Shown here piece after piece: positions 60,244 to 64,000 of a DNA stretch of 64,000 nucleotides. Source of the stretch: Lentisphaeria bacterium (lineage in GTDB: Bacteria > Verrucomicrobiota > Lentisphaeria > Victivallales > Victivallaceae); NCBI GenBank assembly GCA_900768505.1, contig CAAGED010000054.1, forward strand, positions 1-64,000, given 5' to 3'. The position numbers were made by a program, and so were the translations under genes. The notes under the pieces were generated by a model. The model searched no databases and was not told where the DNA came from. It was given only the letters and a program-made list of their open reading frames with translations. The first letter of the stretch is position 1, and each line of letters begins with the position of its first letter.

Positions 60244-61440
60244 TTTTAAATAAATATCTTTTACGCACTCCTTGGAGGCGCATACTGGTGCCAGATCAAG
60301 CAGTGTCTGCAATGACGGCGTGGAGAAGGTAAGTGCCGTCAATTTGGGAATATCCGCCTCGGTGAAGCCGAAATCCTCCAATTTTTCCGTAACGCCCAGT
60401 TCAAAAAGCCATTTTTCCACTGCCAAAGCCGCATTTAAACCATTTTCCGGTGTTCCCTCGTCGCTTAAGTGAGGAGCAATGGGGCGCAGAATTCCGCTCA
60501 AGATGGCGGCTCGGGCCGGATAAATTTTTTCGATCACCGCCGGAAGCAGTATCGCCAGACCCAAGCCGTGAGTCAAATCCGGCTTCACGGCACTTAACGG
60601 ATGCTCCAGGGCGTGAGTGAAGTGCAGAATGCCGTTGTCAAAACTTACTCCCGCCAGCATGGAGGCGAAGAGCAGCCAGTAACGGGCTTTTAAATCCTCC
60701 GGATTCTCCTTGGCTTGGGGTAAATACTGCACCACCAGTTTCACCGTTTGTTCCGCCAGCATAATGGAGTAGGCGCTGGCCATTTTGCTGGTGGCGGCCT
60801 CCACTACATGATTTATCGCGTCAATGGAGACGTAAAGCGTCTGCCGGGGCGAGAGTGAAGTCATTAATTCCGGGTCTTCAATGGCGAACATTGGATACAT
60901 GCAGTCGTAAGCCAGTGCCGGTTTAAATTCATTTTTCAAATCCGTCACCACGGCGAAGCGATCCACTTCCGTGCCGGTTCCGTGGGTAAGGTTGATTACC
61001 GCCAGTGGCAGCGACATGGCGGGAATCAGTTTGAAATTGGTTAAATCCGTACATAATTTGCCAGGATATTTCAACAATACGGCAATGCATTTTGCCGCGT
61101 CAATCGGACTGCCGCCGCCGATGCCGATAACGGCCTGAACATTTTTGGTTTTGCCCAGCGCCACCGCTTCGTCAACCTGATCGGTGGTTGGGTTGGGGGT
61201 AACTTTATTGTAGAGAAAGAGTTCCACGCCGGAGTGGCAGCAGGCGCTGGAGAGTTTCTCCCAGGCGCCGCATTTGAGGTATGCGCTCTTGCCGGCCACG
61301 GCCAGTACCCGGCAGATTCCGTGCTCCTTGAAGTATGTAATCACTTCGAAAATTTTGTCCAGAGCGCCGACTCCGAAATATACGGTATTGCGCAGTCTCA
61401 GAGTTTGAACTTCGTTGATGTTGACACCGTTCTGCCACAT
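60220..61440 (-). CDS. Iron-containing alcohol dehydrogenase family protein
   Basis: This 406-residue protein has the NAD(P)-binding Rossmann part (VLAVAGKSAYLKCG, VIGIGGGSPIDAAKCIAVL), LTHGTGTEVDRFAVVTD, SIDAINHVVEAATSK and the metal-binding segment HFTHALEHPLSAVKPDLTHGLGLAILL (His and Asp ligands). The GGAGG site before the ATG at 61440 supports that start; the 475-residue reading from 61647 adds an unrelated hydrophobic extension. The substrate is an alcohol or aldehyde, unknown. Its 3' end overlaps the flippase 3' end by 24 bases, convergent. Confidence 0.9.
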   Translation of the reverse strand: MWQNGVNINEVQTLRLRNTVYFGVGALDKIFEVITYFKEHGICRVLAVAGKSAYLKCGAWEKLSSACCHSGVELFLYNKVTPNPTTDQVDEAVALGKTKNVQAVIGIGGGSPIDAAKCIAVLLKYPGKLCTDLTNFKLIPAMSLPLAVINLTHGTGTEVDRFAVVTDLKNEFKPALAYDCMYPMFAIEDPELMTSLSPRQTLYVSIDAINHVVEAATSKMASAYSIMLAEQTVKLVVQYLPQAKENPEDLKARYWLLFASMLAGVSFDNGILHFTHALEHPLSAVKPDLTHGLGLAILLPAVIEKIYPARAAILSGILRPIAPHLSDEGTPENGLNAALAVEKWLFELGVTEKLEDFGFTEADIPKLTALTFSTPSLQTLLDLAPVCASKECVKDIYLKSLKPMRQ

Positions 61441-61823
61441 TTTGCACCTCCCATAAAAACTTTTTTTAATAAAGGTTGTTTTTAGAAAAAATACATTCCC
61501 AAGTAATAATATCCTCTTTGCAATTATTGTCAAGCCGGAATGGATAAAAAAAATTAGTTTGAGCTGATTTGAATGGCTATAACCGTAAAAAAACGGAAAA
61601 ATAAGGAAAATAAAATTTTGCGGCGTGGATAGAGCAGCAAAATCCATGAAAAATCACGTTGACGATTTGAGTTTTAAGAATTGGCGAACTATCTTATACC
61701 GTATTTTTTATTAATATTAAAATGTCGGCGGAAATGGTGTTTTTCAGGAAATTGATATTCGGCTCCGGCTGAATTTTGCCGCTTTTCACCTCGCCGATTA
61801 ACTTTGGGAGTTTTTACCGCAAA
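61441..61823. other. Gap between the dehydrogenase and dnaE
   Basis: The 383 bases are AT-rich between two divergent genes. I see no clear promoter consensus, no repeat and no supported reading frame. Confidence 0.5.
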
Positions 61824-64000
61824 ATGGCATCTGATTTTGTTCATCTTCACGTTCATACCCACTACAGTTTGCTCGACGGCGCCTGCACGGTAAAGGGGTT
61901 GGTGCAAATGGCTCAGGAGTTTGAAATGCCAGCCATCGCCCTGACCGACCACGGTTATGTTGGCGGCGCTCAGGATTTTTATAAAAATATGAAGTCAGCC
62001 GGGCTTAATCCGATTATCGGCTGCGAAGCTTACGTTTCACCCACTACCCGTTTTGATCGCAATGCCACGGTGCCGAATATCCGCGGCAACCACCTGGTGC
62101 TGCTGGCGGAGAACAAGGACGGGTATCACAGCTTATGCAAGTTGATTTCTGAATCATACATCAACGGCATGTATTACAAGCCGCGTATTGACAAGGATTT
62201 CCTCCGGGAATACCACAAGGGGTTGATCGTCTTGTCCGCATGTATAGGCGGAGAAATACCTCAGGCGATTCTGGCGGGAGATATGGCGGGTGCGGAGCGT
62301 TCGATTCAGCAGCATTTGGAAATTTTCGGTCCGGACAATTTTTTTATCGAAATTATGGATCACGGTATGGAGGAGGAGCGCCTCTGCAATCGCGCCCTGA
62401 TTGCTTTGGCTAAGAAATATCAGTTGAAACTTGTGGCAACCAATGACGTCCATTATCTGAAAAAAGAGCATGCCAAGGCTCACGAAATCATGCTCTGCAT
62501 TCAAACTCAATCCAAATTGGACGACCCCCGGCACTTCAAGTTTTCCGGTCCCGAATACTACTTCAAAAGCCCGGATGAAATGAAAAAAATTTTTCAGGAG
62601 GTTCCGGAAGCCATCACCAACACCCGTATGGTGGCGGAACGCTGCTCGATTGAATTCAAATACGCTCCGGACGTCAACCACTACCCGGTTTATGATATTT
62701 CCGGAAGCGGTAAAACCGAGAAGGAGTTCCTCCGTGACATCTGCCTCGAGGGTATTCCCTACCGTTACGAATTTGACCCCCATGCCGAAAATCTCACCGA
62801 CGACCAGAAAAAAGTCCTTGAGCGCATGGAGTATGAACTCGGCATCATCGACCACTCCAAATACTGCTCCTACTTTCTGGTGGTGCGCGACTTCATTCAT
62901 CACGCCAAATGTCAGGGAATTCCAGTCGGACCGGGGCGTGGTTCCGGCGCCGGTTCGGTGGTGGCCTACCTCTCCGGCATCACCGACATTGATCCCTTGC
63001 GCTACAATCTGCTTTTTGAACGATTTTTGAATCCGGAGCGGGTCAGCCCCCCGGACTTCGATGTGGACTTCTGCGAAATGCGCCGGGGCGAAGTAATTGA
63101 ATATGTGCGCAACAAATACGGCCATGACAGCGTAGCGCAGATTTGCACCTACGGAACTCTAAAGCCCAAGGCGGTAATCAAGGATGTAGCCCGGGTATTG
63201 GGGTATGATTTCAGTTTCGGCGACCGCATTACCAAATTAATCTCCAACGAACCGAAAATGACACTTAAAAAGGCCGTGGAACAATCCGAAGAACTGCGTA
63301 ACATGGTGGAAAATGACGAGCAGGTCAAAGAGATTTTTGAATACGCCAAGGTTTTGGAGGGTATCAACCGCCAATTGGGCATTCATGCCGCCGGCGTAAT
63401 TATCGGCGACCAGCGTCTGGATAATTTAGTGCCGCTCGCCCGGGGCGCCAAGAGCGAAATTATTACTCAATTCCCCTCTGTTCCCTGCGAAGAGCTGGGT
63501 TTGTTGAAGATGGACTTTCTGGGTCTGAAAACCTTGACCGTAATTCAGAATGCGGTTAATTTTATCGAGAAGACAAGGGGAATCAAATTGGATATGTCCA
63601 AAATTCCCCTGGATGATCCCAAGAGCTTTGCATTGCTGAACCGGGGCGACACGATTTCGGTATTCCAATTGGAATCCACCGGTATGCAGAAACTCTGCCG
63701 CCAATTCGGCGTGGAAACAATTGAGCATATTATCGCCTTGATCGCCATCTACCGGCCCGGCCCGATGCAGTTCATGGGCACATTCATCAACCGCAAACAC
63801 GGCAAGGAGGTGGTGGAATACGACCATCCCAAAATGGAACCACTCCTCAGTGAAACTTACGGAATCATGCTCTATCAGGAGCAGATTATGCAGGTGGTGC
63901 AGGTTTTGGCCGGATTTTCCCTGGGCGGCGCGGATATTCTCCGGCGCGCTATTGGTAAAAAGAAAGCGGATGTGCTGGCGCAGCAGAAGGCTAAATTCGT
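61824..64000 (+). CDS. dnaE: DNA polymerase III alpha subunit, N-terminal 725 residues
   Basis: DnaE is the replicative polymerase subunit. The reading frame runs off the window after 725 codons. It has the N-terminal PHP domain (FVHLHVHTHYSLLDGACTV, ALTDHGYVGG, ACIGGEIPQA), the catalytic core with GPGRGSGAGSVVAYLSGITD, PPDFDVDFCE (two catalytic Asp, near 411 and 413), the third Asp in MDFLGLKTLTV (near 563), LGIHAAGVII, and GIMLYQEQIMQVVQ. The start at 61824 is supported by homology; a GGGAG lies 13 bases upstream. The helix-hairpin-helix, OB and tau-binding parts are outside the window. Confidence 0.98.
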   Translation, partial: MASDFVHLHVHTHYSLLDGACTVKGLVQMAQEFEMPAIALTDHGYVGGAQDFYKNMKSAGLNPIIGCEAYVSPTTRFDRNATVPNIRGNHLVLLAENKDGYHSLCKLISESYINGMYYKPRIDKDFLREYHKGLIVLSACIGGEIPQAILAGDMAGAERSIQQHLEIFGPDNFFIEIMDHGMEEERLCNRALIALAKKYQLKLVATNDVHYLKKEHAKAHEIMLCIQTQSKLDDPRHFKFSGPEYYFKSPDEMKKIFQEVPEAITNTRMVAERCSIEFKYAPDVNHYPVYDISGSGKTEKEFLRDICLEGIPYRYEFDPHAENLTDDQKKVLERMEYELGIIDHSKYCSYFLVVRDFIHHAKCQGIPVGPGRGSGAGSVVAYLSGITDIDPLRYNLLFERFLNPERVSPPDFDVDFCEMRRGEVIEYVRNKYGHDSVAQICTYGTLKPKAVIKDVARVLGYDFSFGDRITKLISNEPKMTLKKAVEQSEELRNMVENDEQVKEIFEYAKVLEGINRQLGIHAAGVIIGDQRLDNLVPLARGAKSEIITQFPSVPCEELGLLKMDFLGLKTLTVIQNAVNFIEKTRGIKLDMSKIPLDDPKSFALLNRGDTISVFQLESTGMQKLCRQFGVETIEHIIALIAIYRPGPMQFMGTFINRKHGKEVVEYDHPKMEPLLSETYGIMLYQEQIMQVVQVLAGFSLGGADILRRAIGKKKADVLAQQKAKF

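Noticed and set aside
60220..61647. Longer start for the iron-containing dehydrogenase
   Set aside because: A GGAGG site directly precedes the ATG at 61440 and the extension is an unrelated hydrophobic sequence.
62154..63125. A 323-codon minus-strand frame opposite dnaE
   Set aside because: The sense strand encodes unmistakable DnaE motifs; the antisense frame is a shadow.

Overview
The window looks like a chromosomal segment of a Gram-negative bacterium of the PVC group, most likely Lentisphaerota (Victivallis-like). This is an inference from the type IV pilin-like N-terminus at 7047 ([20 protein letters not shown]), which is massively amplified in that phylum, from the LPS genes (kdsB, rfaE1, a WaaP-like kinase), and from many lineage-specific exported proteins. 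Most genes have clear GGAG-type ribosome binding sites. No insertion sequence, prophage, CRISPR array or rRNA operon is visible.

Layout. 1-300: intergenic composite repeat. 302-3246: two-component system. 3505-6835: folK, a secreted protein, a parvulin isomerase with a structured leader, and a cupin lipoprotein. 6887-8476: a pseudopilin with its own promoter and terminator, a second copy of the composite repeat, and tRNA-Leu(CAA). 8546-11829: a ppk1-pfk pair. 12110-15819: a CPBP protease, a lipoprotein, and an AraC regulator divergent from a Gfo/Idh/MocA dehydrogenase. 15952-30718: a long minus-strand run of envelope and cofactor genes (in transcription order manC, coaX, amidohydrolase, two paralogous exported proteins, a DciA-like protein, rfaE1, kdsB, ftsW, murG, a PpiD-like chaperone, an MsbA-like ABC exporter, coaB, a WaaP-like kinase). 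31239-37850: a pilus/type II secretion motor operon (two PilB/GspE ATPases, PilT, PilC). 38102-42896: recJ, murF, a lipoprotein, recO. 42985-43412: third composite repeat, inverted, abutting a DUF2293 gene. 44326-60243: plus-strand housekeeping genes (dgt, mutM, dus, a RsmB-like methyltransferase, mgtE, a GT39-like membrane enzyme, rlmN, a TrpF-like protein, a ceramidase-like protein, a serine hydrolase, ruvA, a flippase). 60220-61440: an iron-containing alcohol dehydrogenase. 61824-64000: the first 725 codons of dnaE.

How the genes fit together: the central block builds peptidoglycan (murF, murG, ftsW), lipid A/core sugars (kdsB, rfaE1, manC, WaaP-like, MsbA-like) and the chaperones that fold envelope proteins; the pilus motor genes would power the assembly of pseudopilins such as the one at 7047.

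Most interesting non-coding signals: a mosaic repeat family with three copies containing conserved hairpins and an ERIC-like module; a 10-base C/G homopolymer next to a promoter-like -10 box upstream of manC, within nested inverted repeats; a three-way-junction-like leader before the parvulin gene; an 11-base-period direct repeat upstream of the sensor kinase; and three tandem 43-base repeats between pilB and pilT. I did not see a clear new defence or mobile system.
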